A DNA stretch of 64,000 nt from Burkholderia sp. Bp8992 (GCF_003853705.1 NZ_QTQI01000026.1:47532-111531), one strand, 5' to 3'; shown: positions 1 through 10,977, numbered from the stretch's first letter. The notes: a model not told the origin generated them from the letters alone. Translations and numbers: made by a program.

Positions 1-1040
1 GCAAGGAAGTGGTGCCTGCGGCCAAGCAGGTGCTGGCAGCGCTGGCCCGCGGCAGCGACCGCTTTGCCTTCGAGTTCGAGGATTTCGACTGGGGGGCCGA
101 TTACTACCGCCAGCACGGCGCGATGATGCCGGCCGACGGCCTGGACGCACTGCGCGGCAAGGACGCGATCCTGTTCGGCTCGGCGGGCGACCCCGGCGTG
201 CCCGACCACGTGACGCTGTGGGGGCTGCGCCTGAAGATCTGCCAGGGCTTCGACCAGTACGCGAACGTGCGCCCGACGCGCATCCTGCCGGGCATCGATG
301 CGCCGCTGAAGCGCTGCGGGCCGAATGACCTGAACTGGGTGATCGTCCGCGAGAACTCCGAAGGCGAATACGCGGGTGTCGGCGGCCGCGTGCACCAGGG
401 CCATCCGATCGAGGCCGCGACCGACGTGTCGATCCTCACGCGCGCCGGCGTCGAACGCATCATGCGCTTCGCGTTCCGCCTCGCGCAGTCGCGTCCGCGC
501 AAGCTGCTGACGGTGATCACGAAGAGCAACGCGCAGCGGCACGCGATGGTGATGTGGGACGAGATCGCGAAGCAGATCGCGCAGGAATTCCCGGACGTGA
601 CGTGGGACAAGGAGCTCGTCGATGCGGCGACCGCGCGCATGGTCAACCGCCCGGCGTCGCTCGACACGATCGTCGCGACCAACCTGCATGCGGACATCCT
701 CAGCGATCTCGCCGCCGCGCTCGCCGGCAGCCTCGGCATTGCGCCGACCGGCAACATCGATCCCGAGCGCCGCTATCCGTCGATGTTCGAGCCGATCCAC
801 GGCTCCGCGTTCGACATCATGGGCAAGGGGCTCGCGAATCCGGTCGGCACGTTCTGGTCGGTCGTGATGCTGCTCGAGCATCTCGGCGAAACGGATGCAG
901 CCGCGCGCGTGATGCAGGCGATCGAGGCCGTGACGGCAGACCCGTCGCTGCATACGCGCGACCTCGGCGGCAACGCGACGACCGCGCAGGTGACGGCGGC
1001 CGTGTGCGAGCGCGTCGCACACGCGGCGGTCGCGGCCTGA
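1..1040 (+). CDS. ttuC: Tartrate dehydrogenase / D-malate dehydrogenase (5' end outside window)
   Basis: Member of the isocitrate/isopropylmalate dehydrogenase superfamily, TtuC/DmlA branch: NAD-dependent, metal-dependent oxidation (and decarboxylation) of tartrate or D-malate in the cytoplasm. About 345 residues are present. The family is near 360, so only some 15-20 N-terminal residues (the PGDGIG motif) are cut off by the window edge; the frame is open at base 3 and reads KEVVPAAKQ. Visible family marks are WGLRLKICQGFDQYANVRP (substrate-side arginines), VRENSEGEYAG, TKSNAQRHAMVMWDE (catalytic Lys), NLHADILSDLAAALAGSLG (metal-binding Asp) and FEPIHGSAFDI. The next gene, an MFS transporter 179 bp downstream, is of the tartrate-transporter type, so the pair probably imports and oxidises a hydroxy-diacid. 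I cannot separate tartrate from D-malate specificity from sequence. Confidence 0.9.
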   Translation, partial: KEVVPAAKQVLAALARGSDRFAFEFEDFDWGADYYRQHGAMMPADGLDALRGKDAILFGSAGDPGVPDHVTLWGLRLKICQGFDQYANVRPTRILPGIDAPLKRCGPNDLNWVIVRENSEGEYAGVGGRVHQGHPIEAATDVSILTRAGVERIMRFAFRLAQSRPRKLLTVITKSNAQRHAMVMWDEIAKQIAQEFPDVTWDKELVDAATARMVNRPASLDTIVATNLHADILSDLAAALAGSLGIAPTGNIDPERRYPSMFEPIHGSAFDIMGKGLANPVGTFWSVVMLLEHLGETDAAARVMQAIEAVTADPSLHTRDLGGNATTAQVTAAVCERVAHAAVAA

Positions 1041-1219
1041 CGACCGGACGGCAAGCGTCGAACGGCAATCGGCGCCCGCCCGTTCATCGCCCCGGATTTT
1101 TCTGCCCGAGACTCGCGCATCCGACGCGAGCCGGGCTCCCGTCGCTCGTCGCCCGTTTCAGCGCGGTGCTGCCGAGCATTCACGGACAGAGCACGGCTCG
1201 ACCTCGAAGGAGGAGACAC

Positions 1220-2530
1220 ATGCAAGCGGATCTGGAAACGCGCGTCGCGCGGAAACTGATGTGGCGCATCATTCCGTTCGTGATGCTGCTTTACTTCGTC
1301 AGCTTTCTCGATCGCGTCAACGTCGGCTTCGCCGCGATGACGATGAACAAGGCGATCGGCCTGTCGCCGACTGCGTTCGGGTTCGGCGGCGGCCTGTTCT
1401 TCATCGGCTACTTTCTGTTCGAAGTACCGAGCAACCTGATCCTCCATCGCGTCGGCGCGCGCATCTGGATCGCGCGCGTGATGATCACGTGGGGGATCGT
1501 GTCGGCCGTGTCCGCATTCGCGGCGGGGCCGACGAGCTTCTACGTGCTGCGCTTCCTGCTCGGCATGGCCGAAGCCGGATTCTTCCCCGGCATCATCCTG
1601 TACCTGAGCCTGTGGTTCCCCGCGAAGCAGCGCGCGGTGGCCGCCGCGTGGTTCATGGCGGCCGCGCCGATCTCGACCGCGATCGGTTCGCCGCTGTCGG
1701 GCGCGATCATGCAGATGCCGCCGATGTTCGGGCTCGCGGACTGGCAGATGCTGTATATCGTCGAAGCGCTGCCGGCCGTCGTACTCGGCTTCGTCGTACT
1801 GAAGTGCCTGACCGATTCGCCGTCGAAGGCCGCGTGGCTGCGTGCCGACGAGCGCGACTGGCTGATCGCGAAGCTGAAGGCCGAGGCCGACGCGCGCCAC
1901 ACGCAAGCGCGGCACACGGCCGGTGCGTGGCAGGCACTGCGCGATCCGCGCGTGCTGGCGCTCGCGCTGATCTACTTCGGCACGTCGGCGGGGCTCTATA
2001 CGCTCGGACTGTGGGCGCCGCTGATGGTCAAGCAGTTCGGCTTCACCGCGCTGCAGACGGGCTTGCTGACCGGCATCCCGAGCATCGCCGCCGTCGTCGC
2101 GATGATCGGGTGGGCGCGGCATTCGGATCGCACCGGCGAGCGCACGTGGCACGTCGTGATCCCGTGCGTGCTCGCATGCATCGGCTTCGTGTTCGCGGGG
2201 CAGGCGAGCACCGCGCTGCTGACCGTGCTCGCGCTGGTCGTCGTCAACATCGGGATCAGCGCCGCGAAAGCGCCGTTGTGGGCGATGCCGAGCGCGTTCC
2301 TGTCGGGGGCCGGCGCGGCGGCGGGCATCGCGATGATCAACTCGATCGGCAATCTCGGCGGATTCGTCGGGCCGTTCGCGATCGGCTGGCTGAAGCACGC
2401 GACAGGCGGGTATGCGGCGGGGCTGTATGTGGTGGCCGGCACGCTCGCGGTGTCGGCGGTTGTCACGCTGATGCTGAGCCGCAAGAGCGCACGGGAAGCA
2501 GTCGTGCCGGGGGTGCGGCATCCCTCGTAA
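1220..2530 (+). CDS. MFS transporter, anion:cation symporter family (TtuB-like)
   Basis: 436-residue inner-membrane transporter of the major facilitator superfamily, ACS family, which includes TtuB tartrate and phthalate/galactonate permeases. Twelve hydrophobic segments are recognisable in two six-helix halves. The N-terminal half has VSFLDRVNVGFA (the D-R-x-N motif of ACS proteins) and RFLLGMAEAGFFPG, and a soluble central loop lies near residues 205-240. The ATG at 1220 is preceded by a strong AAGGAGGAG ribosome site (1207-1215). An upstream in-frame extension was rejected because it overlaps the preceding gene and has no membrane or signal character. Linkage to the tartrate/D-malate dehydrogenase suggests a C4 hydroxy-diacid substrate; that is inference from context. 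Confidence 0.9.
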   Translation: MQADLETRVARKLMWRIIPFVMLLYFVSFLDRVNVGFAAMTMNKAIGLSPTAFGFGGGLFFIGYFLFEVPSNLILHRVGARIWIARVMITWGIVSAVSAFAAGPTSFYVLRFLLGMAEAGFFPGIILYLSLWFPAKQRAVAAAWFMAAAPISTAIGSPLSGAIMQMPPMFGLADWQMLYIVEALPAVVLGFVVLKCLTDSPSKAAWLRADERDWLIAKLKAEADARHTQARHTAGAWQALRDPRVLALALIYFGTSAGLYTLGLWAPLMVKQFGFTALQTGLLTGIPSIAAVVAMIGWARHSDRTGERTWHVVIPCVLACIGFVFAGQASTALLTVLALVVVNIGISAAKAPLWAMPSAFLSGAGAAAGIAMINSIGNLGGFVGPFAIGWLKHATGGYAAGLYVVAGTLAVSAVVTLMLSRKSAREAVVPGVRHPS

Positions 2531-2555
2531 GCGCGGCACGTGCGCGGTGCAGGGC

Positions 2556-2588
2556 AGCCGGACGGACGCGTGGCGCATCCGTCCGGCT
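2556..2588. terminator. Bidirectional hairpin between convergent genes
   Basis: A 10-bp perfect inverted repeat (AGCCGGACGG at 2556-2565, CCGTCCGGCT at 2579-2588) with a 13-nt loop lies between the end of the MFS gene (+) and the end of the PL7 lyase gene (-). There is no T-run, so factor-independent termination is only probable. Confidence 0.55.
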
Positions 2589-2614
2589 TCATGCATCGTG
2601 ACGCGCGCTCAACT

Positions 2615-3409
2615 TCAGCTGTGCGTGAGCGTCAGCGCATAGAACTTCACGACGGTGCCGGGCGTCGTCAGCGGCGTGCCGGACACGGCCGTCTGGTCGT
2701 AGTCGCCTGCCTTGAAGTAGAAACTCTCGCCGTCGAAGCTCGAATCCATCGTGAAAGTCTTGGTCGTGCCGTTCGCGGTGACGGTGATCGTCGTGCCGCT
2801 CAGGCTCATTGCGTAGCTGAACTTCTTGCCGACGCCGACCGTCGTGATCGGCGTGGTCGTCGACTTGCCGCCCTGGTTGGTGCTTTCGAGCAGCAACTGT
2901 ACGACGCCACCGGACGTGAATTGCAATTCGCACAGCGGCTTGCTCGGGCCGGTGCCCTGGAAGATCTGGCCGATCGTCGTGTGATCGGGCACCTGCGTGA
3001 CGGCCACCGTCGCATTCAGGCGATTGGTGCCGGACGTCGACCAGATCGCGTTCTCGCGCAGCTCCGTGCGCGGATGCAGCGAGCCGGACGTCGTCCAGCC
3101 CTGCGTCGGGTCCATCATCACCATCGCGCCGTCGCTGCCGTCCGTGTAGAAATACGTCGGGTTCACGTAGCCGCCCGCGAGCGACGAACCGCTCACGGTG
3201 TCGACCTTGCCGGACGAGCCGGTCGGCAACTGCAGCGTGAACGGCGCAAGGTTGAAGTTCGAGCCGGGCGGGTTAGACGGACTGAGCGCCATCGCAGTGG
3301 CCTGCTGGCGTGCGGCCGCGGCCGGGCTGGCCGGGTCGTCACCGCCGCAGGCGGAAAGGAACGCAACGGACAGTACGGCGACGACGCTCGGGATGATCCG
3401 GTTCTTCAT
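2615..3409 (-). CDS. PL7-family polysaccharide (alginate-type) lyase lipoprotein
   Basis: 264-residue exported enzyme of polysaccharide lyase family 7, a jelly-roll fold that cleaves alginate or related uronates by beta-elimination. The start MKNRIIPS gives a lipoprotein signal peptide with lipobox FLSAC followed by GGDD. A 40-residue Ala/Ser/Pro linker precedes the catalytic domain. The diagnostic strands are present: RTELRE (catalytic Arg/Glu) near residue 113, QIF at about 150 where QIH is usual, and YFKAGDYDQ near the C-terminus (catalytic Tyr). Replacement of the usual QIH/QVH histidine by Phe is a departure from classical alginate lyases and may alter substrate. It has its own upstream region with two LacI-type operator-like boxes. 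Probably outer-membrane or surface anchored. Confidence 0.85.
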   Translation of the reverse strand: MKNRIIPSVVAVLSVAFLSACGGDDPASPAAAARQQATAMALSPSNPPGSNFNLAPFTLQLPTGSSGKVDTVSGSSLAGGYVNPTYFYTDGSDGAMVMMDPTQGWTTSGSLHPRTELRENAIWSTSGTNRLNATVAVTQVPDHTTIGQIFQGTGPSKPLCELQFTSGGVVQLLLESTNQGGKSTTTPITTVGVGKKFSYAMSLSGTTITVTANGTTKTFTMDSSFDGESFYFKAGDYDQTAVSGTPLTTPGTVVKFYALTLTHS

Positions 3410-3450
3410 GATGTCTCTCTCTGATGGTCCGTGGCGGGGCGCCACGTCGT

Positions 3451-3464
3451 GGATAACGTTTTCC
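3451..3464. promoter_or_regulatory. LacI-type operator-like box 1 upstream of PL7 lyase
   Basis: GGATAACGTTTTCC is a near-perfect palindrome centred on ACGT, 42 bp upstream of the PL7 lyase start. AACGTTTTCCTT recurs exactly at 3671-3682. Sites of the form GGAAAACGTTTTCC are typical of LacI-family repressors. No cognate regulator adjoins. Confidence 0.35.
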
Positions 3465-3667
3465 TTTTTAGGCATTCGATCGCCATGCGGGTGATCGGTT
3501 GCCTGTAGAAAGCACTCCAAAATACAGAAAGCAGGTATGGCTCGAAGACGGCTGGGAAAATGGGAACGAAAAGCAGGAAATGCTGAAAAATCGTAATGCT
3601 TTCGATCGGCTTTCCGCGTGGCCTGGGCAGTCGATCGGAGACGATGCTAGCAAGAAGCCTTGAAAGA

Positions 3668-3682
3668 GTAAACGTTTTCCTT
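3668..3682. promoter_or_regulatory. LacI-type operator-like box 2 upstream of PL7 lyase
   Basis: GTAAACGTTTTCCTT repeats the 12-bp core of the box at 3451-3464, 216 bp further upstream. The two boxes could act together by looping. The rest of 3410-3921 shows no gene. Confidence 0.3.
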
Positions 3683-3877
3683 CCGGGCGTGAAAGCACGG
3701 CTGGCTGCAAGGTCGCGGCACGGCAGCGCGTTCGCAACTTGCCATGACTGGCGCGACGGTACAGTGCCGTTGGTGCGTGACGCGGCGTGATGCGAATGCG
3801 GAGGGAAAGCGGAAAGGCGGGGAGAGGGGAAGCGGCAGGCCGTGTGCATGATGATGCGCCACACACGACCTGCCCGA

Positions 3878-3905
3878 CCGTGCCGCATCGAGCGATGCGG
3901 CACGG
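3878..3905 (-). terminator. Hairpin downstream of argG
   Basis: An 11-bp perfect stem (CCGTGCCGCAT / ATGCGGCACGG) with loop CGAGCG lies 17 bp beyond the argG stop codon. No T-run follows on the minus strand. Confidence 0.5.
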
Positions 3906-3921
3906 CGTCGAGCGAAGCGAC

Positions 3922-5586
<1,665 letters not shown>

Positions 5587-6657
5587 TCAGATATTCCACG
5601 ACTGCGCGGTATCCAGCAGCTTCTCGCGCAACTGATCGACTTCACCGGCCAGCTTGGCCGTGATCGACACATAGCCGGACAGCTGCGGCGGCGGCGCGTC
5701 GTGCAGCGGGTCGACCGGCCGGCGGCGCGGCGCGAGCCGGCTCGGCGTGCCGAACTTGAGCGCGCGGCTCGCGCCGACCAGCGTGTCGCGGATGCGCCGG
5801 TTCAAGGTCTTCATCTCGACGCGCATGTATTCGCGGGCCACCACGTCGTCGCGGGCCGGCAGCGCGCTCGACAGGATCTCCAGATAGCCGATGCACAGGC
5901 GCAGGCTGCGCTGGATCGCCTCGAGCTGCATCATCGACGTCTCGCATTCCTTCGACACCGACGGCATCAGCGAGCGCAGCTGCACGAGCAGCGCGCTCAG
6001 CGCGGCCATTTCCTTCAGGTGCGCGTCGTCGCCGACCTGGCGGTCGCCCGCGAGCCGCGCATGCACGGCCGCGCACGCGCGCAGCGCGTCGGCGAGCTTG
6101 TAGCGCCACGAATAGGTCGCATAGAGCGGCAGCGCGAACGAGAACGCCAGCGCGATCGCGATGCCGGCCAGCACGTTCACCGCGCGCCACAGGCCGTCGA
6201 CGATCTCGTTGTCGCCGTGCCCGGCGACGATCACCATCGTGATCGCCGACAGCAGCGCGATGTAGCCGGCCTTGCCGATCGCGTGATACGCGCAGACGCC
6301 GCACCAGACGGCCATCAGCAGGTAGATCGCGAACGGCGCGTGCAGGAACGAGTAGAGGAGGATCAGTCCGAGCCCGGCCAGTGCGCCGATCGACGTGCCG
6401 AGCGCGCGCTCGGCCGCCTTCTTGCGGATGTTGCCGTGGTGCTGCAGCCCGCCGACGACGATCAGCACGGTGATCGTCGACCACTCGCCGTGCGGGACGT
6501 GCAGGCCGGTGGACAGGGCGATCGACACGAGGACGGCGAGCGCGACGCGCGCCGCGTGGATCAGCTTCGCGTGCCGGTAGCGGCGGTACGGGTCGAGCAG
6601 CGGGCGGAGCGCGTTGCGCAGCAGGGGCGGCAGCCGGGTAGGGAGCGGGGTGGTCAT
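5587..6657 (-). CDS. FUSC-family inner-membrane protein (aromatic-acid exporter-like)
   Basis: 356-residue protein with the fusaric-acid-resistance/YccS-like fold. After a basic N-terminus it has six closely spaced hydrophobic segments between residues about 35 and 185, including VALAVLVSIALSTGLHVPHG and WSTITVLIVVGGLQHHGNIR, the FUSC signature with conserved W..T..VV. A long cytoplasmic helical tail with the motif LRLCIGYLEIL follows. Family members export aromatic or phenolic acids, but the substrate here is unknown. A 154-bp gap separates it from the diguanylate cyclase on the same strand. No adjacent membrane-fusion (HlyD) gene is present, unlike complete AaeAB-type systems. Confidence 0.8.
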   Translation of the reverse strand: MTTPLPTRLPPLLRNALRPLLDPYRRYRHAKLIHAARVALAVLVSIALSTGLHVPHGEWSTITVLIVVGGLQHHGNIRKKAAERALGTSIGALAGLGLILLYSFLHAPFAIYLLMAVWCGVCAYHAIGKAGYIALLSAITMVIVAGHGDNEIVDGLWRAVNVLAGIAIALAFSFALPLYATYSWRYKLADALRACAAVHARLAGDRQVGDDAHLKEMAALSALLVQLRSLMPSVSKECETSMMQLEAIQRSLRLCIGYLEILSSALPARDDVVAREYMRVEMKTLNRRIRDTLVGASRALKFGTPSRLAPRRRPVDPLHDAPPPQLSGYVSITAKLAGEVDQLREKLLDTAQSWNI

Positions 6658-6811
6658 GACGGAGCGGGGGTGGCGGGAACGCGCACGGCGGCGTGCGCGG
6701 GCAGGCGCCGCGCCGCTTGCGCAGCAGACGTCACGCTAACCGAACACGCGCGGGCTGTCCACGGCGCGGGCGCGCACGGCGCGGGCGCGCGCCCGGCCGC
6801 GACGCGGGACA

Positions 6812-8344
6812 TCACGCGTCGGCCGTGGCCGGCGGCGCGTCCAGCACGCGGTTGCGGCCGCCGGACTTCGCGCGGTACAGCGCTTCGTCGGCGCGCCGGA
6901 GCAGCGTCGCGGCGTTCAACCGGCCGTCGGCGGCGGTCGCCGTGCCGATGCTGGCCGTGACGCGCCCGTACGGGCTCTTCACGTGCTCGATGCCGAGCCC
7001 CGCGATCGCGCGCCGGATGCCTTCGGCAACGGTGACCGCGCCTTGCGCGTCGGTGTCGGGCAGCGTGACGACGAATTCCTCGCCGCCGTAGCGCGCGACG
7101 TGGTCGCCGTCGCGGCGCAGGCAGCCCGACGCGGATTGCGCGACGCGGCGCAGCACGTCGTCGCCGGCCGGGTGGCCGTAGTAGTCGTTGAACGCCTTGA
7201 AGTGATCGACATCGACGAACAGCACGGACAACGGCCGGCCGCTGCGCGCCGCGCGCTGCGCCTCCTTCGCGAGCACCGTGTCGAACGTGCCGCGGTTGTC
7301 GAGGCCCGTCAGCGCATCGGTGCGCGCGAGCCGGTACAGCTTCGATTCGGCGACCTGCCGCCGCTTCAGTTCGCGCGACAGCGCGAGCGAGCCCCACGCG
7401 ATGAACCCGGTGAACAGGCACATCAGCACGACGGTCCAGACCGTGCGGTGGTGCCACGACGCGTAGATGTCGATCTCGGCCGGCGCGACGTCGACGACCA
7501 GCGGCAGGCCGGCGAGATGCTTGTAGACGTAGATGCGCCGGACGCCGTCGATCGCGCCGGTACCGGTCAGCTCGCCGGTGCGGCTGCGCTGCGACTCGAT
7601 GAACAGCGGCGAGTCGTGCAGGTCGAGGCCGACCACGCGCGTGTCGTACGGCAGCCGCGACACGAGCGTGCCGTTGTCCTCGACGATCGCCGCGCTGCCG
7701 TGCCGGCCGACCGCGAGGCCGTCGAGCAGCGCACGGAAGTAGTCGATGCTGAGCGTGCCGACGACGATGCCGCCGAAACTGCCGTCGGACCGCGTGATCC
7801 GGCGGCTGAGCGCGATCGTCAGCGCGCCGCCGCGCAGCCGGGAAGCGTACGGCCGGCTGATGTAGAGGCCCTGCGCGAGCCGGTCGCGATGCACGGCGAA
7901 ATAGTCGCGGTCGGCGAAATTGCCTTGCCGGGCCGGCGACGCAGTCGAATCGATCACGATATTGCCGTGCGGATCCATCACGAAAATCGAGCCGAGATAC
8001 TCGCCGGTCGCCGCGCGGTCGAACAGCAGCCGGTGGCGCTGGCGCGGCGGCAATGTCATCAGTTCGGGATCGGTAACGCCGTCGACGACGTTTTGCAGCG
8101 ACAAATCGTAGAGTTCGATATTGCGCGCGATATCGCGTTCGATCAGCAGCATCAGGTTGCGCGCATTTTCGACCGCATGGTCATACGCATCGCGCCGTGC
8201 CTCGATTAATAGCGACGCGGAAAGTCCCCAACTGAACATCAGCAGCACGATGCCCGCAACGAGCACGCCGCGGGGCGAAAGAATGCGTGCCACGATCGAC
8301 GCGGTATGGCGGCGCAGCGTGGCGGGCAGCGGGAGTGACTTCAT
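6812..8344 (-). CDS. Membrane diguanylate cyclase (dCache-like sensor + GGDEF)
   Basis: 510-residue enzyme predicted to make cyclic di-GMP from two GTP. One transmembrane helix (about 28-48) is followed by a periplasmic double-Cache-type sensor (about 55-300), a second transmembrane helix (about 306-326) and a GGDEF domain (about 345-500). The active site is YGGEEF. An RDGD motif sits five residues before GGEEF, which is an intact RxxD inhibitory I-site, so product feedback inhibition is expected. The DALTGLDNR and ASIGTAT segments are typical of active cyclases. No EAL domain is present. It is a single gene. The upstream region to lysP is AT-rich and presumably carries divergent promoters. 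Confidence 0.92.
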   Translation of the reverse strand: MKSLPLPATLRRHTASIVARILSPRGVLVAGIVLLMFSWGLSASLLIEARRDAYDHAVENARNLMLLIERDIARNIELYDLSLQNVVDGVTDPELMTLPPRQRHRLLFDRAATGEYLGSIFVMDPHGNIVIDSTASPARQGNFADRDYFAVHRDRLAQGLYISRPYASRLRGGALTIALSRRITRSDGSFGGIVVGTLSIDYFRALLDGLAVGRHGSAAIVEDNGTLVSRLPYDTRVVGLDLHDSPLFIESQRSRTGELTGTGAIDGVRRIYVYKHLAGLPLVVDVAPAEIDIYASWHHRTVWTVVLMCLFTGFIAWGSLALSRELKRRQVAESKLYRLARTDALTGLDNRGTFDTVLAKEAQRAARSGRPLSVLFVDVDHFKAFNDYYGHPAGDDVLRRVAQSASGCLRRDGDHVARYGGEEFVVTLPDTDAQGAVTVAEGIRRAIAGLGIEHVKSPYGRVTASIGTATAADGRLNAATLLRRADEALYRAKSGGRNRVLDAPPATADA

Positions 8345-8931
8345 CCTCGGGCGTGGCGGGGGGCGGATATTCGCGGGGGCTGGCGGTTCCGCGCGGATTA
8401 TTTCGAATTAATCGGCATTATCTCGCGAATTCGTGATTTTCGCGTACGCATGCAAAACATGCATGCGGAAAGGTCGATTCTAAACGGTTACGCATCATTA
8501 CCGCATCCAGCGCGGGGGATTTGATTTGAATCGATTATCAGTTTCGGTCTTTTTGTCTGATTAATGGCGTGAAGGCCGGTCGATATTACGCATCGGTGCG
8601 GTAATTGGCGGATTGAGACAGGCTTCGCCCGCGCATCGGCCGAAATGAAAAACCGCATGACCTCGAATAATGCACGGTTCTTGTCCCGGCACGCAGTGGC
8701 GGCCGCGCCGACGCAGCCAACTCCTTGATTCTGCGAATTCTCTGCACGATGGCGGGCGTGCCGACCTGAGCTGCCCCGTTGGCGAATCAGGTAGAATCCG
8801 CGCTTCGCCGCAGGCGCCCGCCGCGCAATGCGTATCGGGGCCGCATCGAATGCATCGCTGGACGCGCACCGCGCTCCGATACCGCATGCGCCGGCTACGG
8901 ATGCCGGCCCGCTCAACGTTCGTCTGGTTTT
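8345..8931. other. 587-bp intergenic region between divergent dgc and lysP
   Basis: No gene is supported here. The part nearest the cyclase (about 8390-8600) is clearly A+T-richer than its surroundings and looks like promoter DNA. The remainder reads through in the lysP frame but lacks a credible earlier start. No riboswitch or tRNA was recognised. Confidence 0.5.
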
Positions 8932-10467
8932 ATGTCCGCAATTCCGAATTCCGACCAACCCGGTTCGTCCGCGAACCCACCCAAGCTTCATCGCGCGCTG
9001 AAGGCGCGCCACCTGACGATGATCGCCATCGGCGGTTCGATCGGCACGGGCCTGTTCGTCGCGTCCGGCGCGTCGATCTCGCAGGCCGGCCCTTGCGGCG
9101 CGATGGTCGCGTACATGCTGATCGGCCTGATGGTGTACTTCCTGATGACGAGCCTCGGCGAGATGGCTGCGTTCATGCCGGTGTCGGGTTCGTTCGCGAC
9201 CTACGGCGCGAAATACGTGGACGAAGGCTTCGGCTTCGCGCTCGGCTGGAACTACTGGTACAACTGGGCCGTGACGATCGCGGTGGAACTCGTCGCCGCG
9301 CAGCTCGTGATGCACTACTGGTTTCCGGACGTCCCGGGCGTGTGGTGGAGCGCGGCCTTCCTCGGCGTGATGTTCCTGCTCAACGCGCTCACCGTGCGCG
9401 GGTTTGGCGAAGCCGAATACTGGTTCGCGCTGATCAAGGTCGTGACGGTGGTCGCCTTCATCGGCGTCGGCCTGCTGATGATCTTCGGCATTCTGAAGGG
9501 CGCGCCGAGCAACGGCTGGGGCAACCTGACGATCGGCGACGCGCCGTTCGCGGGCGGCCTGCCGGCGCTGATGGGCGTGGCGATGATCGCGGGCTTCTCG
9601 TTCCAGGGCACCGAGCTGATCGGCGTCGCGGCCGGTGAGTCGGAGAACCCGCGCACGACGATTCCGCGCGCGGTGCGCCAGGTGTTCTGGCGGATCCTGC
9701 TGTTCTACGTGTTCGCGATCTTCGTGATCGGCGTGCTGATTCCGTACACCGACCCGAACCTGCTGAAGACGGACGTGACGGACATCGGCGTGAGCCCGTT
9801 CACGCTCGTGTTCCGCCACGCGGGCCTCGCGTTCGCGGCCGGCGTGATGAACGCGGTGATCCTGACGGCCGTGCTGTCGGCCGGCAACTCGGGCATGTAC
9901 GCGTCGACGCGGATGCTCTATACCCTCGCGACCGAGGGTCGCGCACCGAAGATCTTCGCGAAGCTGTCGTCAGGCGGCGTGCCGCGCAACGCGCTGTATG
10001 CGACCACCGCCGTCGGCGCGCTGTGCTTCTTCACGTCGCTGTACGGCGACAAGACCGTGTACCTGTGGCTGCTGAACACGTCGGGCATGACGGGCTTCAT
10101 CGCGTGGCTCGGCATCGCGGTCAGCCATTACCGCTTCCGCAAGGGCTACGTGAAGCAGGGCTACTCGCTCGACCAGCTGCCGTACCAGTCGAAGTGGTTC
10201 CCGTTCGGCCCGCTGTTCGCGTTCGTGCTGTGCCTCGTGATCGCGCTCGGCCAGGATTACCAGGCGTTCCTCGCGAACCGGATCGACTGGGCCGGCGTCG
10301 CCGCGACCTACGTCGGCATTCCGCTGTTCCTCGTCGTGTGGCTCGGCTTCCGGTTCCTGAAGAAGAGCCGCTTCGTGCGCTACGAAGACATGGAGATCGC
10401 GCCGTGGATCGCCGCGAGCCGCGGCGCGCAGCGGCAGCCGGTGGCGAACCGCGAAACCGCGGGCTGA
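8932..10467 (+). CDS. lysP: Lysine-specific permease (APC family)
   Basis: 511-residue inner-membrane amino-acid transporter with twelve helices. It is strikingly close to E. coli LysP along its whole length: LKARHLTMIAIGGSIGTGL, FALGWNYWYNWAVTIAVEL, GFSFQGTELIGVAAGESENP, SAGNSGMYASTRMLYTLA and LLNTSGMTGFIAWLGIAVSH. It therefore most probably imports L-lysine with protons. The ATG at 8932 (MSAIPNSDQ) gives a cytoplasmic tail of the expected length; the longer in-frame extension to 8779 is Arg-rich and unlike the family. A strong intrinsic terminator follows 38 bp after the stop. In enterobacteria LysP also signals to CadC, but no cad genes are here. Confidence 0.93.
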   Translation: MSAIPNSDQPGSSANPPKLHRALKARHLTMIAIGGSIGTGLFVASGASISQAGPCGAMVAYMLIGLMVYFLMTSLGEMAAFMPVSGSFATYGAKYVDEGFGFALGWNYWYNWAVTIAVELVAAQLVMHYWFPDVPGVWWSAAFLGVMFLLNALTVRGFGEAEYWFALIKVVTVVAFIGVGLLMIFGILKGAPSNGWGNLTIGDAPFAGGLPALMGVAMIAGFSFQGTELIGVAAGESENPRTTIPRAVRQVFWRILLFYVFAIFVIGVLIPYTDPNLLKTDVTDIGVSPFTLVFRHAGLAFAAGVMNAVILTAVLSAGNSGMYASTRMLYTLATEGRAPKIFAKLSSGGVPRNALYATTAVGALCFFTSLYGDKTVYLWLLNTSGMTGFIAWLGIAVSHYRFRKGYVKQGYSLDQLPYQSKWFPFGPLFAFVLCLVIALGQDYQAFLANRIDWAGVAATYVGIPLFLVVWLGFRFLKKSRFVRYEDMEIAPWIAASRGAQRQPVANRETAG

Positions 10468-10505
10468 CGCGGGCGCGGCAGGCAGCCGCGCGGCGGACGA
10501 CGAAA

Positions 10506-10534
10506 CGGGAAGCCGCGTGCTTCCCGTTTTTTTT
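10506..10534 (+). terminator. Intrinsic terminator after lysP
   Basis: Stem CGGGAAGC / GCTTCCCG (10506-10513, 10519-10526) with loop CGCGT, followed by eight T residues. This is a textbook Rho-independent terminator. Confidence 0.92.
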
Positions 10535-10731
10535 GCCCGGCTTTTGCCTGCACGGGGTCAAAGCCGGTTATATTGCCCGACCCTACCGGGCCACGGCCCG
10601 GCCGGCGCGACAGGCGCAGCGCGGATCGGCATCCGGCGTGCGCGGCGCGCGGCGGCCGGCGGAATGCCCGGCGTTTTCATCGTTCCGTCCGGGCCGGCAC
10701 GGCCCGCGGAGCGCGCAATCCAGAGGAATCC

Positions 10732-10977
10732 ATGAGCGCATCACCCGCCGAGCGGAAGGCCGGACCCGTTTCCATCGTGCGAATCGAAGCCGCGATCAAC
10801 GCGTGGCGCGAAGTGTACCCGCCGGCGCCGGACGGCGAGGACGGCTACGCGCTGGACGCCGGCAGCAACTGCCTCGCCGAACTGTACGGCACGATGATCT
10901 GCTACCAGTTGCCGGACGTGCCGCTCGACTCGCTGAGCCCCGAGCAGCGCGATGCGCTCTACGCGACCGAGGTGTGA
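10732..10977 (+). CDS. DUF3717-family small protein
   Basis: 81-residue soluble protein of unknown function found widely in Burkholderia and relatives. The recognisable core is IEAAINAWREVYPPA, AGSNCLAELYGTMIC and LSPEQRDAL. There is no signal peptide or membrane segment. The ATG at 10732 is preceded by AGAGGA; longer in-frame versions are low-complexity and were not used. It lies alone between two terminators, so it is probably transcribed by itself. Confidence 0.75.
   Translation: MSASPAERKAGPVSIVRIEAAINAWREVYPPAPDGEDGYALDAGSNCLAELYGTMICYQLPDVPLDSLSPEQRDALYATEV

Noticed and set aside
8779-8931. N-terminal extension of lysP
   Set aside because: Arg-rich and unlike the LysP family, which begins just before LKARHLTMIAIGG; the ATG at 8932 is adequate.
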